Shown: positions 9,167 to 17,726, counted from the first letter of the stretch. The stretch: 50,063 nucleotides of DNA from Hyphococcus sp. (GCA_028285645.1 JANQOV010000034.1:1-50063), one strand, 5' to 3'. Numbers and translations: made by a program. The notes: a model not told the origin generated them from the sequence alone.

Positions 9167-9958
9167 CTAAGCCTCCGCCCTTGCCGGCATGTTCAGGGGA
9201 GGGGAAACCACGCGTTCGTCTTGACTGAAGTTTATGTTGTCCAATGCCACAAGTCGGTCGAAATGGTTCGAGAGCGATGCATCATGACTGACAAAAAGGA
9301 CGGCGGCTTGCTGCGCTTCCGAAAGCAGCGTTGCAATGAATGTGTCGCGCGTTTCAGCATCAAGCGCCGAAGTTGGTTCATCGGCAATAATCAGCGATGG
9401 CGATCCGATCAGGGCGCGGGCGGCGGCGACGCGCTGTTGTTGACCGGTGGAGAGTTCTGCAGCGGGGCGGTTCGCCTTCGCTTCCTCTTCTAGGCCAAGG
9501 CGATTGAGGAGATGCAGCGCTTTGTCAATCCGTTTGGCGTCGGTTGCCCCCACACGCTCAGCGCGGTCACGGGAAAATCGGCAAGGCAGGAGCACGTTTT
9601 CAACGAGATTGAGATACGGCACCAAATTGAACTGCTGAAATATGACGCCCATGGCGTCTGCCCGCAAACGGTCCCGCGCAGCTGCCGTCATTGAGTGAAA
9701 TGGCTGACCGAGAATTGTCGCTTCGCCGGATGTCGGTGCGAATACGCCAGCGATGACGCCGAGCAACGTTGACTTGCCGCTGCCGCTCGGCCCGTGCAAG
9801 AAAAGCCTTTCACTTGGCAGAACGCTAAAATGGCGGATTGATAAGGCGCGGACGCCGTTCGCCCATGTGTATTCGAGATCCTGAATGTTGACACAGAGGG
9901 CTGGCGTTTGTTCGGTGCTCACAGCGCGACTTGATAACTCCACGAATTCGCCCCGCAA
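9167..9958 (-). CDS. LolD-type ABC transporter ATPase of the Zrg-like operon
   Basis: The product is up to 263 residues and is the first gene of the operon. Walker A is GPSGSGKST, the Q-loop is FQQFNLVPYLNL, the signature is LSTGQQQRV and Walker B is LIIADEPTSALD, followed by the switch His in FVSHD. The LolD/MacB subgroup is suggested by the LSTGQQQR form and by the FtsX permease next door. The start is uncertain. The longest frame uses TTG at 9958, only 21 bases from the operator. GTG at 9943 has a GGGG 7 bases upstream and is a good alternative; GTG at 9922 is also possible. A decayed duplicate of the first codons lies on the minus strand near 24122-24149. Confidence 0.88.
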   Translation of the reverse strand: MRGEFVELSSRAVSTEQTPALCVNIQDLEYTWANGVRALSIRHFSVLPSERLFLHGPSGSGKSTLLGVIAGVFAPTSGEATILGQPFHSMTAAARDRLRADAMGVIFQQFNLVPYLNLVENVLLPCRFSRDRAERVGATDAKRIDKALHLLNRLGLEEEAKANRPAAELSTGQQQRVAAARALIGSPSLIIADEPTSALDAETRDTFIATLLSEAQQAAVLFVSHDASLSNHFDRLVALDNINFSQDERVVSPPLNMPARAEA

Positions 9959-9978
9959 CCCCTAACATGACGATTATT

Positions 9979-9991
9979 GTGATTGTATCAC
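9979..9991. promoter_or_regulatory. Zur-like operator 1, zrg/DUF1826 divergent promoter
   Basis: GTGATTGTATCAC is a 13-bp near-perfect palindrome (GTGAT-TGT-ATCAC). It resembles the Zur box core GTTATA-N-TATAAC and recurs at 17059 and 12755 in the same window. It lies 21 bases before the first possible ATPase start and 213 before DUF1826. Assignment to Zur is inference from form and from the genes served. Confidence 0.6.
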
Positions 9992-10001
9992 ATAGCAATC
10001 G

Positions 10002-10014
10002 TGGATTGTAACTA
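10002..10014. promoter_or_regulatory. Operator-like site 2, 23 bp from site 1
   Basis: TGGATTGTAACTA shares the GAT-TGT-A core of site 1. In the duplicate near phoX the matching site is a perfect palindrome (TAGATTGTATCTA). Centre-to-centre distance is 23 bp in both copies, suggesting two regulator dimers on one helix face. Confidence 0.45.
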
Positions 10015-10082
10015 TTGTTGCACTGCGCGACGGCACGCCGACGGGAGAAATGCCGAGTGACTGGAAGCGAATATCAAACATC

Positions 10083-10124
10083 AAATCCGATCATAACAGT
10101 CAGTAAATCCGATCAAAACAGTCA
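10083..10124. repeat. Two direct repeats of 20 bp, period 22
   Basis: AAATCCGATCATAACAGTCA (10083-10102) is followed by AAATCCGATCAAAACAGTCA (10105-10124), with one difference. The pair lies in the leader of the DUF1826 gene and could be a second operator pair or an RNA element. Confidence 0.75.
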
Positions 10125-10203
10125 CCTTGCAGGTGGTCTGTTTGAACGCGCGCTAGCCGAATCTTCACTAAGCCAAAAGACCAGTGGTTGAGGATAAGCT
10201 GTT

Positions 10204-10830
10204 GTGAGCGTCGCTAAGCTAAAACCGTTTGAAGGTGTGATCGCCTCGGGTCCGCGCGCGGAATTTCTTGCGTGCATCGCCCACCCAGCAGTAACGCTAG
10301 CAATCTGGCGTCGCCAACTCACAGATGAGTTGAAAGGTGTTGCAGAATTGATCAGCGAGGATGACATTGGATGCGTAACGCTGATCAATCCTCATCGTCA
10401 CATCGATAGCAAGCGCTTCACCCAAGAACTCAATAGCTCGACGGGGCGCGATTGTACGGCTTTATTGGACGATCTCCTTGACCTTTCCAGATGGTTTGCA
10501 GACGCCAGCCAAAATCAGACCGTTCGCATTCGGTTTGAAACAGTGAACGACAATGGATGCCGCAGATTTCATCTCGACAATGTTTCCATGAGGCTTGTGA
10601 TCACTTATTCCGGCCCGGGAACCCAATGGGTCCCAACAGCTTTCGCGGACGCTGCGCGCGAGCAGCAAGAGAATTATGTTGGCCCGCTAAACTGCCTCGG
10701 CACGGGCGATGCAGCGATCTTTCGTGGCAAGAAAAGCGGTGCGAACAGCCTTATTCGTCATAGATCGCCGCCGCTGAAGCCGGGCAGTCCGGCGCGGCTT
10801 GTCGCCGTTATTGATGGCGTCGACGCCTAG
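10204..10830 (+). CDS. DUF1826 family protein
   Basis: The product is 208 residues with a GTG start; GAGGAT lies about 10 bases upstream. There is no signal peptide. NPHRHIDSKRFTQEL near residue 60 and the block RFHLDNVSMRLVITY-SGPGTQWVP near residues 119-145 (an HxD-type pair followed by an aromatic/Gly-rich strand) match the DUF1826 pattern. The HxD arrangement recalls cupin or dioxygenase-like metal sites, but no reaction is known. DUF1826 genes are often found near COG0523 metallochaperones and Zur-controlled genes. Here it is divergent from the Zrg-like operon and shares its operator region, which fits a role in low-zinc physiology. Nothing indicates truncation. Confidence 0.7.
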   Translation: MSVAKLKPFEGVIASGPRAEFLACIAHPAVTLAIWRRQLTDELKGVAELISEDDIGCVTLINPHRHIDSKRFTQELNSSTGRDCTALLDDLLDLSRWFADASQNQTVRIRFETVNDNGCRRFHLDNVSMRLVITYSGPGTQWVPTAFADAAREQQENYVGPLNCLGTGDAAIFRGKKSGANSLIRHRSPPLKPGSPARLVAVIDGVDA

Positions 10831-10936
10831 CCGGCGCCCATTATTTGCCCCATTCGCCCCCTGTTGGGAACACACTAGACGTTGGGGCCAGCTTCGCGCG
10901 ATAATCATGGCCAGCATCATTATTGTGAGGGGTTCC

Positions 10937-12643
10937 ATGAAAAAGATTGGCCGGTTATCTCTATTCATTGCTGCTGTGGTAGTCGCTGCGGGCTGCGGCA
11001 GCCAAACAGAGCCCCCCGATACAAATGAACCAGCGCTGGACGACGTGGCGACTAGCGCCCCATTTCCGCTAGCGACGATAGATGAAACCAGCCTGCGCGC
11101 GCGCATTGCCACTTTAGCGTCTGATGATTTCGGCGGCCGCGCCCCGGCAACGAGCGGCGGCGAGAAAACGCGCCAATACCTCATCGACGAAATGCAGGAA
11201 ATTGGGCTCCTGCCCGCTAATGGAAATAGCTATGAGCAAGCGGTGCCGCTCATCGAGTTAACGGCTGATCCCCGGCGTTCCTCATTCTCCGTAAATGGAT
11301 CACAGCTTGCTTATGGCGAAGAGGTCATGTTCTGGACAAAGCGCGTCGAAGAAAACGTGAGTTTTTCATATAGCGATTTAGTTTTTGTCGGCTTCGGGGT
11401 CGTCGCGCCCGAATATGGTTGGAATGACTATGAGGGAATTGATGTGACCGGCAAGACCGTCGTCATGCTCGTCAACGATCCCGGCTACGCCACGCAAGAT
11501 CCCGAACTCTTTAAGGGAAGGTCCATGACCTATTACGGGCGATGGACTTACAAATTTGAAGAAGCTGCGCGACAGGGCGCCGCCGCGGCGATTGTCGTTC
11601 ACCAAACCGAACCAGCCTCCTATGGTTGGGGCGTCGTCGAAGGCAGTTGGAGCGGACCGCAACTTGATCTGAAGAGAGCAAATGGCGGCGCCGATCGGGT
11701 GTTGATGGAAGGCTGGATCCAGGAAAGTGTCGCGCAGCGACTCTTTTCCGAAGCTGGTCTTGATTTCGACACGCAACTTGCGGCTGCCGCGACGCCTGGT
11801 TTTTCTCCTGTTCCTATGTCCGGCCTAAGCGCATCTGGCGTGATCAATAACAACATCCGCGAAAGTGAATCGGCCAATGTCTCGGGCGTCCTTCGCGGCG
11901 CTCAGCGGCCCGACGAATACATTCTATATATGGCGCACTGGGACCATCTGGGCCGCAACTTTTCAGCCGCAAGTGACAGCATCGCAAATGGGGCTGTCGA
12001 TAACGCAACAGGTACGGCGGGCATTTTGTCGATCGCAAGCGCCTTCGCTAAGAATGAAACCCCGCCAGACCGGTCAGTTCTGTTCATCGCCGTCACAGCT
12101 GAGGAGTCAGGCCTATTAGGCTCTGCTTACTTTGCGGAAGATCCTTTTGTGCCGCTTGCGAACATCGTCGGCGGGATCAATGTTGACGCACTGCTTCCGA
12201 CGCCGCCGGCGAAAGATTTGATCGTGGTAGGCAACGGCGCGTCTGAACTTGAAGACTTGCTTCAGGAAGCCGCGGGCAAGCGCAATCTTTCGCTAAGTCC
12301 CGATGCGAGCCCGGAGAGCGGCTTCTTTTATAGGTCCGATCATATTTCTTTAGCCAAGACTGGCGTGCCGATGCTTTACGCAAACGCTGGTCTTGATCTG
12401 ATCGACGGCGGACAGGAAGCCGGCCGCGCCATCGCGGCTGATTATCGCGCGGAACGCTATCATAAACCCGCCGATGAATATGACGAAGCCTGGGACATGC
12501 GCGCGATACTTCAGACCTTCGAAATTCTTTTCGAGGTTGGCGCTTCGATGGCCTATTCTGATGAATGGCCGAATTGGTATGAGGGCAATGAATTCCGCGC
12601 CCTTCGCGATGAGCAGCGCGCTGGAGTGGATGCCGCCAAGTAG
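10937..12643 (+). CDS. M28-family zinc peptidase lipoprotein
   Basis: The start at 10937 is set by GAGGGG four bases upstream and gives 568 residues. Residues 1-20 are a lipoprotein signal peptide with lipobox VAAGC. A PA-like insert (about residues 100-310, including the FVGFGVVAPEYGWNDYEG motif seen in M28 lipoproteins) precedes the catalytic domain. Zinc ligands are visible as HWDH, the Asp in NGAVDNATG, Glu-Glu in TAEESGLLG, Asp in GGINVDA and His in SDHISLAKTGVP. It is expected to trim peptides in the periplasm. It differs from the M28 protein at 774-2192 in being lipid-anchored and belonging to another M28 subgroup. No Zur-like palindrome is seen in the 106 bases upstream. Confidence 0.9.
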   Translation: MKKIGRLSLFIAAVVVAAGCGSQTEPPDTNEPALDDVATSAPFPLATIDETSLRARIATLASDDFGGRAPATSGGEKTRQYLIDEMQEIGLLPANGNSYEQAVPLIELTADPRRSSFSVNGSQLAYGEEVMFWTKRVEENVSFSYSDLVFVGFGVVAPEYGWNDYEGIDVTGKTVVMLVNDPGYATQDPELFKGRSMTYYGRWTYKFEEAARQGAAAAIVVHQTEPASYGWGVVEGSWSGPQLDLKRANGGADRVLMEGWIQESVAQRLFSEAGLDFDTQLAAAATPGFSPVPMSGLSASGVINNNIRESESANVSGVLRGAQRPDEYILYMAHWDHLGRNFSAASDSIANGAVDNATGTAGILSIASAFAKNETPPDRSVLFIAVTAEESGLLGSAYFAEDPFVPLANIVGGINVDALLPTPPAKDLIVVGNGASELEDLLQEAAGKRNLSLSPDASPESGFFYRSDHISLAKTGVPMLYANAGLDLIDGGQEAGRAIAADYRAERYHKPADEYDEAWDMRAILQTFEILFEVGASMAYSDEWPNWYEGNEFRALRDEQRAGVDAAK

Positions 12644-12929
12644 TGTGGCGAGAAAAGAAAGTCTGTAAGCCTTCCTGCATTTTGTCGTGTGAGCGTCGCC
12701 GTCAGAATTGGCTGCGACAAAGCGCTTGATTTGCAGGACGAGTTGTTGAATTTTGTGATAGTATAACGATTTGCATGCCGCTCTTATTGGTTATTAGTGT
12801 TTTCATGGATCGGGGCGGACACACGTTAGTTGAATCCCGGAAAGCGAGAGCGTCGGCTCCAGGCAACTCGGATGCAGCGGACGTGCAAATCGCGACCAGC
12901 GACGAAGAGACTCACAATCGGAGAAAAGT
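12644..12929. other. Intergenic region upstream of the M3 peptidase
   Basis: These 286 bases carry one recognisable element, the operator-like site at 12755-12767, and the ribosome-binding site GGAGAAA just before 12930. No other gene is seen. Confidence 0.5.
12755..12767. promoter_or_regulatory. Zur-like operator upstream of M3 peptidase
   Basis: GTGATAGTATAAC differs from the palindrome at 17059 at one position and from GTTATAGTATAAC at one position. It sits in an AT-rich stretch (TTTTGTGATAG...) 162 bases before the start codon. Confidence 0.55.
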
Positions 12930-15134
12930 ATGAACAACCTTGGAGCAACCGCATCAATTGCGGCGCTTGCGATCGCTCTTGCTGCCTGTGGCGGCGAGCA
13001 AACTCAAAATGAAACGCCGGCGGAATCGGCCACCGCGGAGAATGCGACTCCAGCAGACGATGCGAGCGATGAAATCACCGTGAGCGAAGCGGAGCTCGAA
13101 GGCAATCCGTTTACCGTCGCTTGGGATACGCCCTATGGGACGCCGCCCTTTTCCCAAATCAAAGACGAACACTACATGCCCGCGACCAAGGCGGCGATCC
13201 TTGAGCTGCGGGAAGAGATCGACGCGATCGCCAACAGCGCTGAGTCGCCAACATTCGAAAATACCATCGTGGCGTTGGATCTCGCCGGCAAGCAACTGAA
13301 CAAGGTGGCCAATACGTTCGGCAACATCACCAATACAGATACGAACGATACACTGCGAGATCTGGAATCGAAAATCTATCCGATGCTTACCCGCGAGTTC
13401 AACAATATACGCTTTAATGAGCCGCTGTTTGAGCGTGTGAAGGCTGTATACGATCAAAGAGCATCGCTTCAGCTCGACGAGCAAGATGCGCGTTTACTCG
13501 AACTAACCCATCGCGATTTTGTTCGCGCCGGCGCTGCGCTCGACAAGGAAACCAAGGATCGCGTCGCAGAGATCAATGAAGAAATTTCAGCGCTTACTAC
13601 CGAGTTTGGGCAGAACCTGCTGAAGGCAACCACCGGGTTTAAGTTGGAAATCACAGACCCTGCCGATCTCGGGGGCTTGAGCGACAGCTTCAAGGCGGCT
13701 GTCAAAGTCGATGGCGAGGACAAGTGGGTGATCGGTCTTAATCGCTCGCCGTTTGAGACCTTTATGACGCAGTCCACCAATCGCGAATTGCGTCAGCAAC
13801 TCTTCGACGGCTATCGTTTGCGCGCGTCGGAAGGGGAAATCGATAATGGTCCGCTGGCGATCAAGATTGCACAGCTTCGTGCTGAGCGCGCGCAGCTCAT
13901 GGGTTACGAATCGCATGCGCATTATCAATTAGAAACGCGCATGGCGAAGACGCCTGAGGCTGCGGAAGAATTCCTGCTGCGCGTCTGGCGGCCCGGCCTT
14001 GCGCGCGCTGAACAAGAGCTCGCGGACATTCAGGCGCTTATTGATACTGACGGCGAAGGCTTTAAAGCAGCTGGGCATGATTGGTGGCACTACGCTGAGC
14101 GCGTACGCCAGGACCGTTATGCATTTGATGACGCATTGCTCGCGCCTTATCTTGAGCTGAATGCGGTGCGCCAGGGCGCATTTGACATGGCGACCAAACT
14201 CTTCGGGGTCACCTTTGAAGAAGTAGAAACGCCGCTCTGGAATCCGGTTGTGACATCCTATGATGTGAAGGATGAGAACGGCGCTCATCTGGGGCTTTTC
14301 ATGATGGATATGTACGCCCGTGATTCAAAGCGCGGCGGCGCCTGGATGAGCACCTATCGCGACGCGTCCGACATCAACGGCAACGAGATTCGTCCGATTG
14401 TTACCAACAACATGAACCTGATTGCGCCGCCCGATGGCGAGCCGACATTGATGCGGTTCGATGAAGTGGAAACACTGTTCCATGAATTTGGCCATGGGCT
14501 GCATGGGTTGATGACGCAAATTCGTTACGAGAATTTCTCAGGCGTTGACGGGCCGCGTGACTATACAGAGTTTCCGGCGCAAATTCTTGAGCACTGGGCG
14601 AGCCAGGAGCAAATGCTTGCTGACTACGCTAAGCATAACGAAACGGGCGAAGTGATGCCCGGCGAGTTGGTTCAGAAGATGCGCAACGCGTCGACCTTCA
14701 ATCAGGGCTTTAAAACGACAGAGTATATTGCCGCCTCGCTGCTTGATCTTGCTTGGCACAGGCTAACGCCGGAAGAAGCAGCGAACATCACCGATGCGCG
14801 CGCGTTTGAACGGGAGGTTCTGGAAGGATATGGCCTGCCGCCGGAGATCGAGCCGCGCTACCGATCGCAGTACTTTGCGCATATCTTCGCAGGCGGATAT
14901 TCCGCCGGTTACTATGCCTATCTTTGGTCGGAAATTCTTGATGCCGATGGGTTTATGGCGTTCCAGGAAACGGGCGACATCTTCAATCCTGAACTTGCTA
15001 AAAAACTGAAGACCTGGGTTTATGAAGCGGGCGGTTTGCGCGAGGCAGATGAGCTTTACCGCAATTTCCGCGGAAAAGACCCTGAGATTGAGCCGCTCTT
15101 GAGAGTCCGCGGACTCGACGGCACGGGCGGTTAA
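12930..15134 (+). CDS. dcp: M3-family zinc oligopeptidase lipoprotein (Dcp-like)
   Basis: The product is 734 residues with a lipoprotein signal (residues 1-19, lipobox ALAAC) followed by a Thr/Ala/Glu-rich linker. The body is an all-helical M3 peptidase. The zinc motif HEFGH is at residues 518-522, with Glu547 in DYTEFPAQ as the third ligand. The GFKTTEY and AGYYAYLWSE segments are the substrate-binding Tyr regions of peptidyl-dipeptidases. It should cut dipeptides or short peptides in the periplasm. GGAGAAA supports the start. It has its own upstream region with a Zur-like site, which would be odd for a zinc enzyme unless it helps recover amino acids or metal from proteins. HupE-like gene is convergent, 29 bases away. 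Confidence 0.9.
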   Translation: MNNLGATASIAALAIALAACGGEQTQNETPAESATAENATPADDASDEITVSEAELEGNPFTVAWDTPYGTPPFSQIKDEHYMPATKAAILELREEIDAIANSAESPTFENTIVALDLAGKQLNKVANTFGNITNTDTNDTLRDLESKIYPMLTREFNNIRFNEPLFERVKAVYDQRASLQLDEQDARLLELTHRDFVRAGAALDKETKDRVAEINEEISALTTEFGQNLLKATTGFKLEITDPADLGGLSDSFKAAVKVDGEDKWVIGLNRSPFETFMTQSTNRELRQQLFDGYRLRASEGEIDNGPLAIKIAQLRAERAQLMGYESHAHYQLETRMAKTPEAAEEFLLRVWRPGLARAEQELADIQALIDTDGEGFKAAGHDWWHYAERVRQDRYAFDDALLAPYLELNAVRQGAFDMATKLFGVTFEEVETPLWNPVVTSYDVKDENGAHLGLFMMDMYARDSKRGGAWMSTYRDASDINGNEIRPIVTNNMNLIAPPDGEPTLMRFDEVETLFHEFGHGLHGLMTQIRYENFSGVDGPRDYTEFPAQILEHWASQEQMLADYAKHNETGEVMPGELVQKMRNASTFNQGFKTTEYIAASLLDLAWHRLTPEEAANITDARAFEREVLEGYGLPPEIEPRYRSQYFAHIFAGGYSAGYYAYLWSEILDADGFMAFQETGDIFNPELAKKLKTWVYEAGGLREADELYRNFRGKDPEIEPLLRVRGLDGTGG

Positions 15135-15163
15135 CCGACAATGCTAACGGGCTGCGGCGCGGT

Positions 15164-15997
15164 CTAAAGACCAAAGGCGCGCGTTGTGGCCCACCACAAT
15201 CCGATCAATGCGATCAGTACGGAAGCCGGGATAACAACAACGCTGCGATAGGAAAAGTTGGCGCGCGCCAGCGCCAACTTCATGGGTATGCTGATCAAAG
15301 CAGCGGCCAGCACAACGGCGAGCTGGCCGATTTCAACGCCTACATTAAATCCGATCAGCGACGACCAAAACTGTCCTGGCGGCAAACCGACGTCACGGAT
15401 AAATCCTGCAAAACCTAAACCGTGAAAAAGGCCAAATCCAAACACGATTAAAGGCCGCCATTTCGAAATATCGCGAAAAAACAAGTTTTCAATTGCAACA
15501 TAAGCAATCGAAAGTGCGATCAAGGGCTCGACGATTGACGCCGGCGGCTCGATCACGCCTGCGGCCGCCAGTCCAAGGGTCGCTGTATGCGCAACGGTAA
15601 ACGCCGATATTTGAATAATAAGGCTGCGTATGCGTTCCGAAGCTAGAAACAACGCCAGCACAAATAGAATATGATCCGTTCCACTCGGCAAAATGTGCTG
15701 CACGCCGATCTTTAGATACAGGGCGGCCGTATCCAGCGGTGATCGAATATTGCCCTCTTCATCCAGCAGCGGGCGTATTACCGGCGCTTCGGCGCTGTTC
15801 GCCTCAGCAAGCTGTCGGCATAAGGCGGGATCGAGCCCTGAGCCCGCTTCGCAAAAGTCGTCTTCAGGGTGCGCGTGCGCATCCCCGGCTGGAATGGACG
15901 TCAGTGCGACCGCTAAGAGCAAGACGAAAAACTGAAGAAATAGGTGGCGAAAGGACTGCGCCAGCTTTGGTGCCTGCATAATCGGAAACTTGTTCAA
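15164..15997 (-). CDS. HupE/UreJ-family membrane protein
   Basis: The product is 277 residues. A signal peptide (to about residue 42) is followed by a short extracytoplasmic part with two cysteines (FCEAG, ALCRQL), then about six to seven helices. The family's histidine motifs are present: QHILPSGTDHILF, FTVAHTATLG and FGLFHGLGFAGF. HupE/UreJ_2 proteins are linked to nickel or cobalt uptake where known. In this setting, next to a divergent ZIP transporter, a divalent-metal role is likely, but the metal is not shown. No hydrogenase or urease genes are in the window. The ATG at 15997 is used; ATG six codons later is an alternative. Confidence 0.8.
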   Translation of the reverse strand: MNKFPIMQAPKLAQSFRHLFLQFFVLLLAVALTSIPAGDAHAHPEDDFCEAGSGLDPALCRQLAEANSAEAPVIRPLLDEEGNIRSPLDTAALYLKIGVQHILPSGTDHILFVLALFLASERIRSLIIQISAFTVAHTATLGLAAAGVIEPPASIVEPLIALSIAYVAIENLFFRDISKWRPLIVFGFGLFHGLGFAGFIRDVGLPPGQFWSSLIGFNVGVEIGQLAVVLAAALISIPMKLALARANFSYRSVVVIPASVLIALIGLWWATTRAFGL

Positions 15998-16122
15998 CGA
16001 TCAATCTAACTTCGACGAATTCAATTTCTTACGCGAAAACAATCCTATACTAAACGCCCGCTGGTATCGATGGAAAAATTTGTCTGCGCCTTTAAGGAGC
16101 TGCGCTTTTCGGGAAGCCTGCT

Positions 16123-16911
16123 ATGATCGACGCGGTATGGGATGAGGGGGACGTGGTGTTTACTCAGCTTCTGCAAGAGCCGGCGCTATTAGCGAGCCTG
16201 GGCGCGGCGCTACTTGCAACGATTGGGATTATTGCGGGCGCCCTCAACGCTGAATGGGCAGATCGCGAACGAAACGCCGTCATCGCGTTCGCATCGGGCA
16301 TCCTCATCGGCACCGCCGTTATGCATCTGATCCCGGAGGCGCTTGAGATTACCAACTATGGTGCGCTTCTGGTTCTTTTTGGCTATTTTCTTCTCTACGC
16401 GTTCGATGAGCTTGTTCACGCTGCAACGCCAGGCAATCAGGATACATCGCGAACCTTTCTAGCAGCACCGCTTATCGGTATCGGCATACACTCGTTTGTC
16501 GATGGCCTTGAATATCCAATATTGTTCGCCCACGATTTGTTCACAGGCTTGCTAACCGCATCAGGTCTTATTCTTCATGAGTTTGCAGAAGGCGTGATTG
16601 TGTTCGCGCTTATGCGGACTGCAGGCGTCAAGAGTTTCATTGCCGCTATATCTGCATTGGCGCTGGCTGCAGTTACGACCCCTGCGGGCACATTAGCAGC
16701 ACTTACCTTTACCCATGATATGGACGAATCAACGCTTGGGTCGCTGATGGCTGTCACCGCTGGCGCCCTCTTGTTTGTTGGCGCAACACACTTGCCTCGC
16801 CAAGTTGATCGCGAGCGGCGGGGCAGTAAGATTCTGATTTTCCTGTTAGGACTAACAATTGCTGGCGCCCTGTCTTTGTCGCATGGCGCGGAAGGCGGGC
16901 ATATCCACTAA
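16123..16911 (+). CDS. ZIP-family divalent metal transporter
   Basis: The product is 262 residues with eight predicted helices (about 22-42, 52-70, 80-98, 112-134, 142-163, 170-192, 205-222 and 236-255). The metal path motifs are HSFVDG at His123 in helix 4 and HEFAEG at His152, Glu153 and Glu156 in helix 5. These match the HNxxDG/HExxHE-type pair of ZIP proteins, with a substitution at the second His of helix 5. It should move zinc or a similar ion into the cytoplasm. A GTG about ten codons inside, preceded by GAGGGGG, is an alternative start. The gene is divergent from the HupE-like gene. No operator-like palindrome is evident in the 125 bases between them. Confidence 0.85.
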   Translation: MIDAVWDEGDVVFTQLLQEPALLASLGAALLATIGIIAGALNAEWADRERNAVIAFASGILIGTAVMHLIPEALEITNYGALLVLFGYFLLYAFDELVHAATPGNQDTSRTFLAAPLIGIGIHSFVDGLEYPILFAHDLFTGLLTASGLILHEFAEGVIVFALMRTAGVKSFIAAISALALAAVTTPAGTLAALTFTHDMDESTLGSLMAVTAGALLFVGATHLPRQVDRERRGSKILIFLLGLTIAGALSLSHGAEGGHIH

Positions 16912-17058
16912 CTAGGTCGCTTCGCTGCTTTTATTTGTTGTGCTGAAAACACTGTCGACTTGAAAGATAAATGCTGTTGGCCGGCAGATCGTTGAAACTC
17001 TTTTGGAGCCAAATCGCAGGACACTACTCTCTATTTCTAACATGAAGCGTTATATTTT

Positions 17059-17071
17059 GTGATAGTATCAC
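17059..17071. promoter_or_regulatory. Zur-like operator upstream of the MerC operon (perfect palindrome)
   Basis: GTGATAGTATCAC is an exact 13-bp palindrome around a central G, in an AT-rich setting (TATATTTTGTGATAG). It is the best example of the motif in the window and lies 241 bases before the MerC-like start. Confidence 0.65.
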
Positions 17072-17157
17072 GGTTGGGTCTTTGATCTTATCGCCTTCTC
17101 GGGAATCGGGCGGTCGCACCTCACGGCAGCCTCCAAGACATTCCGGAGCGGGGCGGC

Positions 17158-17319
17158 ATGGCGGCGCAAGCACAGCAACACTCATTCGCAAAATGCGCTG
17201 TGAGCGCGCGTCTCCTCCGACGCGTCAGCGCCACTTCGCCCGGGCGCAATGCTGCAATCAGTGTCACAGCGCGTCCGGGCGCCTTTTTCTTGGAATCAGG
17301 AAAAGGTTCAAATGCATAG
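17158..17319 (+). CDS. Possible 53-codon leader ORF before the MerC-like gene
   Basis: An ATG at 17158 with GGAG 9 bases upstream opens a 53-codon frame that ends at TAG 17317-17319, overlapping the MerC-like start codon in another frame by 8 bases. It runs through the hairpin at 17237-17281. The product (MAAQAQQHSF...) has no domain I recognise. It may be a regulatory leader peptide coupled to the next gene, or chance. Confidence 0.25.
   Translation: MAAQAQQHSFAKCAVSARLLRRVSATSPGRNAAISVTARPGAFFLESGKGSNA
17237..17291 (+). terminator. GC-rich hairpin with T-run inside the MerC leader (attenuator or terminator)
   Basis: An 11-bp stem (17237-17247 CGCCCGGGCGC with 17271-17281 GCGTCCGGGCG, one G-U pair) encloses a 23-base loop and is followed by CCTTTTTCTT. 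It looks like an intrinsic terminator, yet it sits between the operator and the first start codon of the operon, so an attenuator is likely. Confidence 0.6.
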
Positions 17320-17725
17320 TGTAAAAAATGCGAAGGCCACATCAAGCGTTGGGATCAGAATGATCGATGCGACGGGCATCGGCCTTTCGAGCCTATGCGT
17401 GATTCACTGCTTGGCGTTGCCTGTGCTCGCATCCATGCTCCCGGTATTGAGCTCTTGGGCGGAAGCGGAATGGGTCCACAAGCTATTTGTGCTTTTAGCC
17501 ATTCCTATTTCCGGAAGCGCCGCTTTCATTCGAGGTGTGCATTATCGGAACCTCGCTTTCGTTTTTTTCGTGACGTTAGGGCTAGCGCTTCTGACGGCTT
17601 CCGCATTCTTAGAATCTTTGCATGACATCGAGAGACCGCTGACCGTTGCCGGCGCGATGATCGTAGCCATCGCTCATCTTTGGCGCTGGCGGCGTCATTA
17701 TAAGTCGCCAAAATCAGAAAACTGA
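17312..17725 (+). CDS. MerC-domain membrane protein
   Basis: The start at 17312 (GGAAAAGG upstream) gives 137 residues. There are four predicted helices. The first carries CVIHC (Cys-x3-Cys) in the pattern LSSLCVIHCLALP, the MerC signature for metal contact. MerC proteins carry mercury in mer operons. Related proteins outside mer operons are often found with low-zinc genes, and there is no mer gene here, so a zinc or other soft-metal role is more likely. It is the first gene of a six-gene run and ends one base before the aminotransferase start. Confidence 0.75.
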   Translation: MHSVKNAKATSSVGIRMIDATGIGLSSLCVIHCLALPVLASMLPVLSSWAEAEWVHKLFVLLAIPISGSAAFIRGVHYRNLAFVFFVTLGLALLTASAFLESLHDIERPLTVAGAMIVAIAHLWRWRRHYKSPKSEN

Positions 17726-17726
17726 G

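Larger units (their letters stand above)
9931..10014. repeat. Duplicated bidirectional promoter, copy 1 (zrg/DUF1826)
   Basis: These 84 bases align without gaps to 24122-24205, with 69 identical positions by hand count. The block covers the first codons of the ATPase gene and both operator-like sites. Confidence 0.85.

Noticed and set aside
15998-16122. Zur-like site between the HupE-like and ZIP genes
   Set aside because: The stretch AACAATCCTATACTAAAC matches the motif too poorly to claim.
17072-17300. Possible cobalamin or other known riboswitch in the MerC leader
   Set aside because: I could not find the conserved B12-box or other class-specific core; only a hairpin with a T-run is supported.
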